Shown: positions 46,634 to 56,317 of the stretch, piece by piece
Layout of the letters: each line of letters starts with the position of its first letter
Position numbering within the stretch: the first letter of the stretch is position 1
Source: Henriciella litoralis
Lineage (GTDB): Bacteria; Pseudomonadota; Alphaproteobacteria; Caulobacterales; Hyphomonadaceae
DNA length: 64,000 nt
Reading direction: 5' to 3'
NCBI RefSeq assembly: GCF_002088935.1
Contig: NZ_NCSS01000006.1
Coordinates: forward strand, 2,698,407-2,762,406
Position numbers and translations under genes: made by a program
Notes under the pieces: generated by a model
Told to the model about the DNA's origin: nothing
Seen by the model: the letters and a program-made list of their open reading frames with translations, nothing else
The model's database searches: none

Positions 46634-47809
46634 TTGGACCAGTATTCTGAAAGCGAGCAGGCTGAGTGGTTCAGCTATGCGCACTGGGTCCGCGATGCGC
46701 TGGCGCTGATGCGCTCTGGCACGCCCGGAAAGATCGGCCTTTTCGAAAGCTCGGTGCCCGAGCCGACAGCGATGCTGGCAAGCACGATCGCCAATTCGTT
46801 CAGGTTGGGGCCGCCCTCCTCGTATCAAAGCGTTTTTATGCGCAGCAATCCGGTCATCGTCGAGCATCTGGCGGAACGGTATCAGGTGCCGGCTGAAACG
46901 ATCCATTGCACCACCGGGGCGACGTCAGGTGTGTCGCTCATCTATCGCTCGCTCCTGACCAAGGGACATATGGCGCTGATCGAGAAGCCCGGCTTCGACA
47001 TCTTTACCAATTGCGCTCACGATGCCGACATCGAGTCGCACTTCTTTGAGCGCCAAGGTCCGGACTTCGCCATTTCTGTCGAGGCAGTGATCGCCAGCTT
47101 GAAGCCGCGGACAAAGATGGTCGTCATTAGCGATCTACATAATCCAAGCGGCAAATCGACCGGCAAGGAGACGCTCGAACGTCTCGCCGAAGCGCTGGAT
47201 GAACGCGGCATCTTTTTGCTGATCGATGAGGTCTACTCGGACTATTGCGAAGTGTTCGAAGGGCGGATCGACCCGCACAAGCATTCCAATGTGCTGCGGG
47301 TGTCGAGTCTCACCAAGACGTTTGGTCTCAGTACGCTTCGGTGTGGTTGGATCATCGCGCATCCGGACCTTCTGAAGCCGATCAGGGTCCGCGCCGAGAT
47401 GGCGGATTTCAGCGTTTCCAAACTTTCCCATTCGGTCGCCGCTCAGGTGCTTCTGGAGCATGAGCAGTATGATGGCTGGCGGCGCGGCCATATGGAAGCT
47501 GCGCGTCCAATGACCGAAGCGGCCTTGAAGGCGATGCAGGATGATGGCCTGATCGATATTTCACTGCCGCTTGAGGGCTGCATCTGTTTTCCTCGGGTGG
47601 TGGGTGTCGAGGATACCAATGCCCTGTCGAAATGGCTGATTTCGAACCACGGCGTTGTCGTCGTCCCGGGCGAATGCTTTGGTCAGGCTGGTTATGTCCG
47701 CATTGGGTATGCCCTGAATGAGGCGACGCTCGCGGAAGCGCTCAAGCGACTGGCGGCGGGCCTTGCCGAATACCGCGCGATTATGGAGAAGCGGGCGAAG
47801 ATCGCCTGA
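46634..47809 (+). CDS. PLP-dependent class I/II aminotransferase
   Basis: A 391-residue fold-type I PLP enzyme. The likely Schiff-base Lys is in SSLTKTFGLSTLRCGW, and an aspartate pair is in LIDEVYSDY. The apparent TTG start has a GGAG close by; an internal Met at residue 26 is another candidate. It removes an amino group from an amino acid with 2-oxoglutarate or a similar acceptor. It is 15 bases from the permease gene, so the two form an operon. Confidence 0.85.
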   Translation: MDQYSESEQAEWFSYAHWVRDALALMRSGTPGKIGLFESSVPEPTAMLASTIANSFRLGPPSSYQSVFMRSNPVIVEHLAERYQVPAETIHCTTGATSGVSLIYRSLLTKGHMALIEKPGFDIFTNCAHDADIESHFFERQGPDFAISVEAVIASLKPRTKMVVISDLHNPSGKSTGKETLERLAEALDERGIFLLIDEVYSDYCEVFEGRIDPHKHSNVLRVSSLTKTFGLSTLRCGWIIAHPDLLKPIRVRAEMADFSVSKLSHSVAAQVLLEHEQYDGWRRGHMEAARPMTEAALKAMQDDGLIDISLPLEGCICFPRVVGVEDTNALSKWLISNHGVVVVPGECFGQAGYVRIGYALNEATLAEALKRLAAGLAEYRAIMEKRAKIA

Positions 47810-47824
47810 ATGCGGGGTTGCTGA

Positions 47825-49144
47825 ATGCAGAAGGAAACCGAAGCGACAGGTGAGTTGCGCCGCGATGTCGGGCTGGCAGGTGTTATTTCGCTCGGGCTCG
47901 GCACGGCGGTTGGCGTGTCGGTCTTTTCTGTGCTGGCGCCTGCGACCGCGCTGGCCGGACCGGCCATGCTGGTCTCGATGCTGATCGCGATGGTGCCGAT
48001 GATGGTTTTCGGCGTTGTCTATTCTTTCATGGGCGCTGCTGCACCGGTCACCGGAGCCTCATTCGAGTGGCCTCGGCGTTTTGTCCATCCGCTGCTGGGC
48101 TTCATGATCAGTTGGCTGCGTATATTGGGCAGCACGGCGGCGATGATTGTCCTGTCGCTGGTGCTCGTTTCATATCTCAACAGCGCGATTGCATTGCCGC
48201 TGAAGCCCGCCATGTTCGCCATTCTGCTGCTTGTCCTTCTGATGAACCTTTTGGGGGTCTCAGCGGCAGCGTTCGGCCAGACGTTGATGCTGGTTATCCT
48301 GCTGGCGACATGCGCGATCTTCAGCTTCGGCAGCATGCCATCGATTGAGCCTGCCTCTTTCACGCCCTTCGCCAGTGAAGGCCTCGCCGGTATTCTGGCC
48401 GCGATCCCGCTTTTGATCTCCCTCTTCCTCGGGATTGAGAGTGCGACGGAGATTGGCGGGGAGGTTCGCCGGCCAGAGCGCAACATTCCACTTGGTATTG
48501 CTCTTTCTGTCGGGCTGACGGCGATGATCTATTTTGGTGTGGCCGTCGCGGCTATCGGTGTCCTCGGCGCAGCCGGTCTGGCCGCCTCCGACGCGCCGCT
48601 GCTCGATGCTGCGTCGATCTCGCTCGGCAGTTGGGGAAAAGTGCTGATCCTTGTCAGCGCCACCGTTGCCATCGGAAGCTCGATCAACGCCACTTTCATC
48701 ATCATGTCGCGGTTTCTTTATGCGATGGCGAAGGCCGGAATGCTGCCTTCTATTCTCGCAAACGTGCATGAGCGCACAGGTGTGCCGCGCCCAGCGATCT
48801 TCCTGGCGTTCGTGCTTTGCTGTTTCGGCTTGTTTATGCCGAGCAATCTCGTCTTCCTGTTTCTGGCGGTGAATATTCCGACAATCCTGAAATATGGATC
48901 GACCTGCCTGTCCTCCATCATGTTGATGCGGCGCGAGCCGGAGCTTTATGAGGCCTCGACCTTCAAGCCTCCGCGCGCAGCAGTCGTGGGCTTTGCGGTG
49001 ACCGGTATCGTGCTTGGCGCGGCGATCATCGTCCTTGGATGGTCGGCGGACTGGAGGCCTTATGCGCTACTGGGCGGCTGGGCCGTTGCAGGTCTTCTCT
49101 ATTATGCTGCGGCGCGGGCTGCGCCGGATCAGCCGAAGGCCTGA
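47825..49144 (+). CDS. APC-superfamily amino acid permease
   Basis: A 439-residue permease with about 12 helices. The N-terminal stretch LGLGTAVGVSVFSVLAP is the APC unwound first helix, and ESATEIGGEVRRPERN after helix 6 is the usual APC loop. It imports amino acids or related amines. It is in an operon with the upstream aminotransferase. Confidence 0.88.
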   Translation: MQKETEATGELRRDVGLAGVISLGLGTAVGVSVFSVLAPATALAGPAMLVSMLIAMVPMMVFGVVYSFMGAAAPVTGASFEWPRRFVHPLLGFMISWLRILGSTAAMIVLSLVLVSYLNSAIALPLKPAMFAILLLVLLMNLLGVSAAAFGQTLMLVILLATCAIFSFGSMPSIEPASFTPFASEGLAGILAAIPLLISLFLGIESATEIGGEVRRPERNIPLGIALSVGLTAMIYFGVAVAAIGVLGAAGLAASDAPLLDAASISLGSWGKVLILVSATVAIGSSINATFIIMSRFLYAMAKAGMLPSILANVHERTGVPRPAIFLAFVLCCFGLFMPSNLVFLFLAVNIPTILKYGSTCLSSIMLMRREPELYEASTFKPPRAAVVGFAVTGIVLGAAIIVLGWSADWRPYALLGGWAVAGLLYYAAARAAPDQPKA

Positions 49145-49205
49145 CGACAGTGCCTCAAAGGGCTTCGGGCGCCTGAAATAAATATGCTCCAGCGATACAC
49201 TTCAG

Positions 49206-49215
49206 CATAAATGTT
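49206..49215. promoter_or_regulatory. CATAAATGTT word before the TonB receptor
   Basis: This is the reverse complement of the word at 46492-46501. An inverted ATGCT/AGCAT pair (49184-49208, 15-base spacer) overlaps it in the gap before the receptor gene. No regulator can be named. Confidence 0.2.
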
Positions 49216-49345
49216 CCTCCCCGCTCCGCAGGGTCCCGGCAAATAGGTATAAAAAATCCGCCACCTGCTTCCTAAGCTGACTTTATCGGGAACAGCGGCG
49301 CGCGCGGGGCGCGAGCGCTACACCATAGAATAGAAGGGGTTGCAG

Positions 49346-52339
49346 ATGTCGCGATATGCTATGATGCGGGGGCTGCTTGGAAGTTGTGCGCTGGTGGCAA
49401 TCATGCCGGCGCTTGGGCTGCAGGCCACTGCCCAGGAAGAAGAAGTCATCACGACCTCTGAGGCCGATGCGGGTGACGATACAGCCCGTATGGACCTGGT
49501 GGTGACCACCGGGTCGCGCATCAAGCGCGAAGTGGCGTCAACGCCCGCACCTGTGACCTCTGTTGGCGAACAGGCCTTTGATGATCGCGGGTTCGTGACT
49601 GCCGCCGACGCGCTCAACGATATCACTTCGCTCAATCCGGATTTTAACCAGGCGGCCGGCGATGGATCGGCCAGCGGGTCAGGGCAGCAATTTCCAGAAC
49701 TTTTCGGCCTCGGCGCTGGACGGACGCTGACGCTCGTCAACGGTCGACGGATGGTGACATCCTCCTCCGGTCTTGGCGATGCGCAGGTCGACGCGAACAT
49801 CATCCCCACCGGGCTTATCGAGCGGATTGAGGTCGTTCAGGCCGGCGGCGCCGCGGTTTATGGTTCGGACGCCATTGCAGGCGTTATCAACTATATTCTG
49901 AAGGACGACTTTGAAGGCTTTGAAGCCGACGTTCAATTCACCGAAGGCGAGAATGACGCCTATAACGCACAGTCGGCGCGGATCACGGCGGGCACGAATT
50001 TTGACAATGGCCGCGGCAACGCAGCCTTCAACTTCGAAATGTCGAAGAGCCCATTGCTGCGCTTCTCTGACCTGCCGGTTTCGAACCGGTCGCGGATCAC
50101 GCAGAGTAATTCCGCCGACACCGGCCCGAATGATGGCATTCCGTCCGTTTCCGAAGTGATGCCGGCCTATTTCTGGAACTTCAACGGCAATGGCGTCGTC
50201 TTCACCGCGCCCGCGCCTCCGCCTAACTTCCTGGCACGCGTCAACGGATCGCCGGTTCAGTTTTCACCGGACGGCTCCATCATTCCCTACGATCCTGGAA
50301 ACATTCTCGGCATCCCATTTGCCGAAGGCGGGCAGGGGACCCGGTACAGCGATCTGGCGGGCCTTAGAACCGGTGTAGACCGGATGGTTGGCAACGCGAT
50401 TGGTCATTATGATCTCACGCCGAACCTGCGACTGAACTGGGAACTGCTCTATGCTGACACCCAGGGTGAGAGCGTGCCACAAGGCTATGTGCGCACCGTG
50501 CTCAATCAGACCGACCCAGCGCTTGGCGCGATCTTGTTCACGCGGAACAACCCGTTCCTGACACAGGACGCGATCGACTCCCTCAGCCAGGCGAACCCCG
50601 GTTTTGCCTTTGGTGCGCCGCTCTGGCTGTCGCGCAACTTCTATAACGATCTCTTCCCGAGCAACGTCCAGGAGAACAAGACTGAGACTTGGCGTGGCAT
50701 GGCGGAACTCGAAGGCGACTTCGACGCAGGAGACCGCAATTTCTATTGGACCGTGTCCGGCAGCTATTCAGAAGTTCTGGGTGAACAACGCGCCTGGGAT
50801 GCGAATGTCGCGCTGTTCAATCAGGCCATCCAGGCAACCCGTGACGTCGACGGCAACATCGTCTGCGCGATCAATGCTGATAACGATCCGAGCAATGACG
50901 ATCCAAACTGTGCGCCGCTTAACCCGTTTGGTGCCGGCAATATCAGCCAAGCGGCAAGCGAATATGTGTCGGTCCGTACGGGCAGCGACTTCGAGAACAC
51001 CCAGATCGATTTCCTCGCCACGATTGGCACGGAACTGTTCCAGCTTCCGGCTGGCGGCGTCGATGCGGTGCTTGCCTATGAGCATCGCCGTGAAGAAGCG
51101 AGCTTTACGCCTCTGCGTGCCAACCAGCTTGGCCTGACAGGGACTGGGACGCTCGAAAAGCCGACCTCAGGTGAGTACAATACCAACGAACTGTCCGTCG
51201 AAGTGCTCGTGCCGATTGTTGGCGGCGACTTCACACTGCCGCTGGTTCAGGAACTCGAACTGTCCGGTACCTACCGGTTTGTCGACAACTCGATTGCCGG
51301 TGAGGAGTCCGTGTGGAGTCTCGGGACCCGCTGGGAACCAGTGGATGGCGTAACCGTCCGTGCGACCCGCAGCCGTAACTTCCGCGCCCCGACACTGACC
51401 CAGCTCTTCGCGCCGACGACGGTCACCGTGACCAATGCAGGCAACGATCCTTGCGATGCAGACCGGATCAATGCTGGGCCGAACCCGGCTGTCCGCCGCG
51501 CAAACTGTGAAGCCGAATGGGCCGCCAATCCTCAATATGGCGACCTTGCGACCTTCCAGGACCCGGCTGAGAACTTCTCGATCGCCGCGATTACCAGTGG
51601 TGGCAACCCGAACCTCGAGAACGAGGTTTCCGAGACGACCACCTACGGTATCGTTCTGGACCAGCTGCTCGTGCCCGGCCTGACCTTCTCGGCTGACCGC
51701 ATCGAAATCGACCTTGAGGACGGCCTGTCGGCCTTCTCGAATGAAGACTTCATGGCGACCTGTTATGACAGCACGTCGCAACCGGCTGATATCTGTTCAG
51801 TGTTTACCCGGCTTCAGGCTGCAGACGGTTCCAACCCGGCTGGGACGGTCATCAGTGGTCGCTCAACCACCTTCAATGCCGGTCAGATCGTCTATCGCGG
51901 CGAGGTCTATTATCTGAACTATCAGTTCGACACCTCATTCGGCGATATCTCTCTTGGTCTCGAAGCCACGCACACGTCAGAACTCAGCACCTCTGTCACC
52001 GGCACGACTTTCAACCGGACGGACAATACGGTCGCTCAGCCTGATTGGGCTGGAAAGATCAACGCAGTCTATTCAACCGGACCTTTGCGGCTGACCTATC
52101 AGCTGAACTATCTGGACGAGGTGAAGGCACGTGAGGGCGCAACGATTGAGAACAATCCGAACCCGGTGATCGACTCCAACATCACGCATTCGGTCTCGGC
52201 CCTTTACTCGCTGGACAATGGCGTGACCTTCCGGGCTGGTATCAAGAACCTCACCGATGAAGAGCCGTCTTATCCGACGCTTGTTCATGGCGACATTCTG
52301 GGGCGGCGCTATTTCGCCGGCATGAATATCCGGTTCTAA
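49346..52339 (+). CDS. Large TonB-dependent receptor
   Basis: A 997-residue receptor with a signal peptide (about 1-30, ending ATAQ), a plug domain (TTGSRIKREVASTPAPVTSV through LIERIEVVQAGG) and a C-terminal barrel ending AGMNIRF. The size and sequence kind fit the receptor group that brings in peptides or oligosaccharides. A following S10 peptidase gene begins 8 bases after it and is followed by an ornithine-cyclodeaminase-family gene, so the receptor, peptidase and amino-acid enzyme probably work on the same ligand. The ATG at 49346 is preferred over a TTG two codons upstream. Confidence 0.9.
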   Translation: MSRYAMMRGLLGSCALVAIMPALGLQATAQEEEVITTSEADAGDDTARMDLVVTTGSRIKREVASTPAPVTSVGEQAFDDRGFVTAADALNDITSLNPDFNQAAGDGSASGSGQQFPELFGLGAGRTLTLVNGRRMVTSSSGLGDAQVDANIIPTGLIERIEVVQAGGAAVYGSDAIAGVINYILKDDFEGFEADVQFTEGENDAYNAQSARITAGTNFDNGRGNAAFNFEMSKSPLLRFSDLPVSNRSRITQSNSADTGPNDGIPSVSEVMPAYFWNFNGNGVVFTAPAPPPNFLARVNGSPVQFSPDGSIIPYDPGNILGIPFAEGGQGTRYSDLAGLRTGVDRMVGNAIGHYDLTPNLRLNWELLYADTQGESVPQGYVRTVLNQTDPALGAILFTRNNPFLTQDAIDSLSQANPGFAFGAPLWLSRNFYNDLFPSNVQENKTETWRGMAELEGDFDAGDRNFYWTVSGSYSEVLGEQRAWDANVALFNQAIQATRDVDGNIVCAINADNDPSNDDPNCAPLNPFGAGNISQAASEYVSVRTGSDFENTQIDFLATIGTELFQLPAGGVDAVLAYEHRREEASFTPLRANQLGLTGTGTLEKPTSGEYNTNELSVEVLVPIVGGDFTLPLVQELELSGTYRFVDNSIAGEESVWSLGTRWEPVDGVTVRATRSRNFRAPTLTQLFAPTTVTVTNAGNDPCDADRINAGPNPAVRRANCEAEWAANPQYGDLATFQDPAENFSIAAITSGGNPNLENEVSETTTYGIVLDQLLVPGLTFSADRIEIDLEDGLSAFSNEDFMATCYDSTSQPADICSVFTRLQAADGSNPAGTVISGRSTTFNAGQIVYRGEVYYLNYQFDTSFGDISLGLEATHTSELSTSVTGTTFNRTDNTVAQPDWAGKINAVYSTGPLRLTYQLNYLDEVKAREGATIENNPNPVIDSNITHSVSALYSLDNGVTFRAGIKNLTDEEPSYPTLVHGDILGRRYFAGMNIRF

Positions 52340-52346
52340 TGGGCGG

Positions 52347-53906
52347 ATGAGACAAGAGCACACGACAAGACGCCCCTGTAGAGCGCGACCGGGCTTCGTC
52401 CAGACGCTGGCAATCGCCAGCGTCTGGATGACGGCTCCAGTTGTGCTTTCCGGCTGTGTGTCGGCCCCTGTTGCGCAGGCGCAAGCTCCGACGGAGGTTG
52501 CTGCTGAGCGGTTTCCTGCTGAGCGTACCGTTCCCGGAACCGGGACGTTTGGCGGCGAGGAGCTCGCCTATACCGCGGCTTTTGAATGGTTCGATATTGC
52601 GGGCACGGCTGACCTGCCGGGTGCGCGCCTAGCATCGGTGTCCTATGTGGCGGACAAGCTGGCGGGCGAGGCAGAGCGTCCGGTGCTTTTTGCGTTCAAT
52701 GGCGGGCCGATCTCTCCCTCGCTTTACCTGCATATGGGCGCGCTCGGCCCGATGCGCGTCTCGGCGCCTGATGATCTTTCCGCGCCGGCTGAAGACTTTC
52801 GGCTCGTCGGCAATCCGGGCATGCCGCTTGATGTGGCCGATGTCGTGTTTTTCGATCCGGCCTCGACGGGATTCAGCCGTGTCGAAGAGGGCGGCGATCC
52901 GCGCGCCTACTACTCGGTCGAGGCAGATGCTGCGCAGTTCGTCAGCTTTGTGAAGGCCTGGCTGAAACGGCACGATCGAACCGGATCGCCGGTTTTCATC
53001 CTTGGTGAAAGCTATGGCACGATGCGTGCGGCTGAAGCGGCCGGGCAGCTGGCCGAAGCTGGGATGGCACCTGCAGGCGTTCATCTGATGGGGCAGGCGG
53101 TGAACATCATCGAATATGCCCAGCGCCAGCAGAACATCATTTCATTCGTGGTTTCCATGCCGACGCTCGCCGCGATGGGCTGGGTTCAGGACAAGGTTGA
53201 CCGCAAGGGGCGGGACTTCGACACATTCGTGGCGGACGCCAAAGCGTTCGGCGAGACCGGCTATCTGCTCGCCCTTTTTCAGGGCAATGAGCTGCCAGCC
53301 GAGCAAGCTTCGAAGATTGCTGAAAGTCTTGAGGAATATACCGGCATTCCGGCGGCCTGGTATCTCGACAATCGCTTGCGGATTACCAAGGAACAGTACC
53401 GTGTCGAGCTTCTGAAAGATGAGGGCAAGGTATTGGGGCGTTCCGACGGGCGTTATGTTGGGACCGATCCCGGTCGCGACCCTTCTGGCGTGCTTGAATC
53501 GGTCTACGTGTCGAGCTGGGCAGATTATATGGACCAGACATTCGGTATCGAAGTTGACGACACCTATGCCCTGAATGCGCCTGTGAATGGCCTTGACGAC
53601 TGGGGCTGGGGCGCGTCTTCGCCCTTCGGGCATTTCGACTATAGCGCACGCCTCAAGAAGGCCTTCGACGCCAATCCGGATTTCCGGCTGGTGGTCGGCA
53701 ATGGCTATCAGGATACGATGACGACGGTCGGGGCAGCAGACTATCTGGTCAAGCAGTCCGACTGGCCCGCTGACCGGGTGAAGCTTGCCTATTATCCAGG
53801 GGGGCACATGGCCTATTCGGTCGACAGTTCAGCCGAGGCCTTCGGCAATGATGTGCGCGACTGGATCACAGGCTCAGGCGATTGGGCGACGCCGCCCGGG
53901 GAGTAG
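52347..53906 (+). CDS. S10-family serine carboxypeptidase (first of three)
   Basis: A 519-residue exported protein with a lipoprotein-like signal (VVLSGC) and an alpha/beta-hydrolase fold. The nucleophile is in ILGESYGTMR, with the Asp in GNGYQDTMT and His in PGGHMAYSV. The usual S10 substrate-side motif GGPGSS reads FNGGPISPS here. It cuts C-terminal residues from peptides, probably in the periplasm. It lies right behind the TonB receptor gene, as in a peptide-uptake operon. Confidence 0.87.
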   Translation: MRQEHTTRRPCRARPGFVQTLAIASVWMTAPVVLSGCVSAPVAQAQAPTEVAAERFPAERTVPGTGTFGGEELAYTAAFEWFDIAGTADLPGARLASVSYVADKLAGEAERPVLFAFNGGPISPSLYLHMGALGPMRVSAPDDLSAPAEDFRLVGNPGMPLDVADVVFFDPASTGFSRVEEGGDPRAYYSVEADAAQFVSFVKAWLKRHDRTGSPVFILGESYGTMRAAEAAGQLAEAGMAPAGVHLMGQAVNIIEYAQRQQNIISFVVSMPTLAAMGWVQDKVDRKGRDFDTFVADAKAFGETGYLLALFQGNELPAEQASKIAESLEEYTGIPAAWYLDNRLRITKEQYRVELLKDEGKVLGRSDGRYVGTDPGRDPSGVLESVYVSSWADYMDQTFGIEVDDTYALNAPVNGLDDWGWGASSPFGHFDYSARLKKAFDANPDFRLVVGNGYQDTMTTVGAADYLVKQSDWPADRVKLAYYPGGHMAYSVDSSAEAFGNDVRDWITGSGDWATPPGE

Positions 53907-53912
53907 GCCGCG

Positions 53913-54866
53913 ATGATCTTTGTCGATGGGCCACGGGTCCTTGAACTTCTGACATATCGCGACTGTATTCCGGTCATGCGCAGCGCGATGAAGCAACTCT
54001 CGTCGGGTGAGACCGAGCAGATGCTGCGTCAGATCCTGCCACTCGATCGCGGGCGGATGTTCGGCGTCATGGCGGGCGCGATGGGCGCGGGTCATGCCTG
54101 GGGCTCAAAGCTCGTCAGCGTGACGCCTGAGCGCACCGATCCAACCATTCCATCGCATCAGGGCGTCCTGATCCTGTTTGATCCAGATCGCGGCAGCCCT
54201 TCGGCCGTTGTCGAAGCCGGCGCTGTAACGGCGATAAGGACGGCAAGCGCCAGCGCCATGGCGAGCGATCTTCTGGCGCGGCCCGAGGCTAGAACCCTGG
54301 CGATCATTGGGACGGGCGAGCAGGCCCACCACCATGCGCTCGCGATGATGGAGGTGCGCCCGATCAGGTCTATTCGGATCTGGGGACGCTCAGTCGAGCG
54401 CGCCGAGGCGCTGGCGGCCAGACTTGCAAGTCATCTGGGTATAGATGTGGCTGCTGCCAGTTCGGTTGGGGAGGCCACGCAGGACGCCGACATCATCTGC
54501 ACGGTCACGGCGGCGAATGACCCGGTTCTGTCTGGCGCGAGCGTGAAGCCGGGGGCGCATATCAATGTGGTCGGCTCGAGCTTTGATGGGCCGCGCGAGA
54601 TCGATGATGATCTGGTGGCCGCTAGCCGATTCTTCGCCGACTCCGCAGAGTCGGTGCGGGCACAGGGCGCCGAGTTTCGTCATGCCTTGAAGTCAGGCGC
54701 GGTGGATGATGACCATCTTCTAGGTGAGATCGGTGAGGTCGCGCTGGGCCGCATTGAGGGCCGCACCAGCCCGCAGGACATCACGATCTACAAATCACTT
54801 GGCCATATCGTGCAGGATATCTCCGCGGGCGCGCTGGTGGTCGAGAAGGCCACGCGGTCAGATTGA
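53913..54866 (+). CDS. Ornithine cyclodeaminase/mu-crystallin family enzyme
   Basis: A 317-residue NAD(P)-dependent enzyme with the Rossmann stretch IIGTGEQAHHHALAM and the family motif GSSFDGPREIDDDLV. It may reduce a cyclic imine, oxidise an amino acid, or act as a cyclodeaminase; the family does not fix the reaction. GGGGAG lies nine bases before the ATG. It overlaps the convergent aminotransferase gene by nine bases. Confidence 0.85.
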   Translation: MIFVDGPRVLELLTYRDCIPVMRSAMKQLSSGETEQMLRQILPLDRGRMFGVMAGAMGAGHAWGSKLVSVTPERTDPTIPSHQGVLILFDPDRGSPSAVVEAGAVTAIRTASASAMASDLLARPEARTLAIIGTGEQAHHHALAMMEVRPIRSIRIWGRSVERAEALAARLASHLGIDVAAASSVGEATQDADIICTVTAANDPVLSGASVKPGAHINVVGSSFDGPREIDDDLVAASRFFADSAESVRAQGAEFRHALKSGAVDDDHLLGEIGEVALGRIEGRTSPQDITIYKSLGHIVQDISAGALVVEKATRSD

Positions 54867-56117
54867 GCCTGTCGCCTCGAGGAAAGCGTCGACATCATCC
54901 ATCGTGTTGAAGACAGACACTGTCGGCCGGAACCGGTTGCGCGACAGGGTCGTGGTGATGCCGCGTTCCTTCATGGCAGGACTGAGGCGTTGGCGGGCAT
55001 TCTCAAGAACTGCCGTAACGATCGGCGTGCGCGCTTCGTCAGGCGTCATCACGTCAAAGCCCTGCGATTTCAGGCCCTCTTTTAGCCGTGTCGTGAGCGT
55101 TGTTGCATGCGCCTGGATGGTCTCGACTCTCACGTCGAGGATGTAGTCGAGTGAAGCATTGAGCAGCGCGATAACCGAGTGCGCATGTGTGCCGAGCGCG
55201 AACCAGCCGGCTGCGTCGTCAGAGAATTCGTAGTCGACGGGCGTGTCGCCGGGCGGGTCGAAAGGATAGAGGTGTGTGGTGAAAGTACTGATGCCGTAAT
55301 AGCCGTAATTTGTGCGCGTGAGCGCTTCCATCGCGCCCTTTCGGACATAAAGAAATCCGAGGCCAAAGTCGCCCATCAGCCATTTGTAGGTGGCGGTCGC
55401 GGCGAAATCGACGCCGCTCGCATGCAGGTCCACGGGGACGCAGCCAGCAGCGTGAATGATGTCGGCATAGACAAGCGCGCCGCGTGAATGGGCGAGGTCG
55501 CAGACGGCTTTCAAATCGTGCTCAAAGCCATTCACTGTTGAGACGAGCGAGAGTGAAACCAGCTTCGTTCCAGGGGTTATCGCCCGATCGAGATCTTCCA
55601 GTCGGATACGGCCATCGACCGCCTTCACCCAGCTGACCTCGTAGCCTTGTCTTTCAAGCTCACCGTAGAGCGGGAACGAGCCGAAGAAGTGAAGTGAATC
55701 CGTGACAATTTTTGCGCCCTGCTCAGGCAGGCCCAGCGAGCGGACGATGGCCTGCTCACCGGCTGTCGTGCTTTGCACATAGGTGATCTCGCTGGGGTCA
55801 GCGTTCACGAGGCGGGCAAATTTCTCGATCGGGCCATCACTGTTCAGGCTGTAGTCGCTTGCCGGGTCAAACGCTGCGCGGTGTTTGATATAGGCGTCCA
55901 GAGACGCGCTGGCAGGTTTGCTGAAGGGGTGTTGTGACCCGCTATTGAGATAGATGCCCTTGGGAGAAAAGTTCGCGCGGTCCGGGAGTATGATAGTGCT
56001 CGGGTCCGGCGCAGCGGGCGCCATTGGCGCCGTCTCTGCCGCGACGGGCGTGCGACATGCGGAGCCGGCAAATGCGGCTGCGGCGAGAGTCAGGGCATTG
56101 CGGCGTGTGACTTTCAT
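54858..56117 (-). CDS. Exported class V aminotransferase-fold PLP protein
   Basis: A 419-residue fold-type I PLP protein of the isopenicillin-epimerase/cysteine-desulfurase kind. The Lys is in TATYKWLMGDFG, and the cofactor aspartate region reads VYADIIHAAG. It opens with a twin-arginine-like signal (TRRNALTLAAAAFAGSAC) that also has a lipobox, so it is likely exported folded with its PLP. PLP enzymes in the periplasm are uncommon, and point to epimerisation or cleavage of amino acids from peptides. The gene is convergent with the ornithine-cyclodeaminase-family gene. Confidence 0.85.
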   Translation of the reverse strand: MKVTRRNALTLAAAAFAGSACRTPVAAETAPMAPAAPDPSTIILPDRANFSPKGIYLNSGSQHPFSKPASASLDAYIKHRAAFDPASDYSLNSDGPIEKFARLVNADPSEITYVQSTTAGEQAIVRSLGLPEQGAKIVTDSLHFFGSFPLYGELERQGYEVSWVKAVDGRIRLEDLDRAITPGTKLVSLSLVSTVNGFEHDLKAVCDLAHSRGALVYADIIHAAGCVPVDLHASGVDFAATATYKWLMGDFGLGFLYVRKGAMEALTRTNYGYYGISTFTTHLYPFDPPGDTPVDYEFSDDAAGWFALGTHAHSVIALLNASLDYILDVRVETIQAHATTLTTRLKEGLKSQGFDVMTPDEARTPIVTAVLENARQRLSPAMKERGITTTLSRNRFRPTVSVFNTMDDVDAFLEATGSI

Positions 56118-56317
56118 CGGGATCTCCCAGATTCGTTTGACCCGACAACACTAGACGCGGTTTCCGGGTAATCGCATTTGAAGTTCATGTCTTCAAAAGG
56201 CAAAGCGAATTGATCATTCCCAGACGGCGACCCTACCGCATGGATTTGCCACCTCGTCTGAGGCGGGCCGTCAATTAGGCATAGGAATCCGTGCTCTGCT
56301 GGCGGACAATGCCACTC

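Noticed and set aside
56136..56144. Third copy of TTTGACCCG
   Set aside because: It lacks the CCAAAA(A)GATTT partner and faces away from the start of the aminotransferase gene, so it is probably chance.
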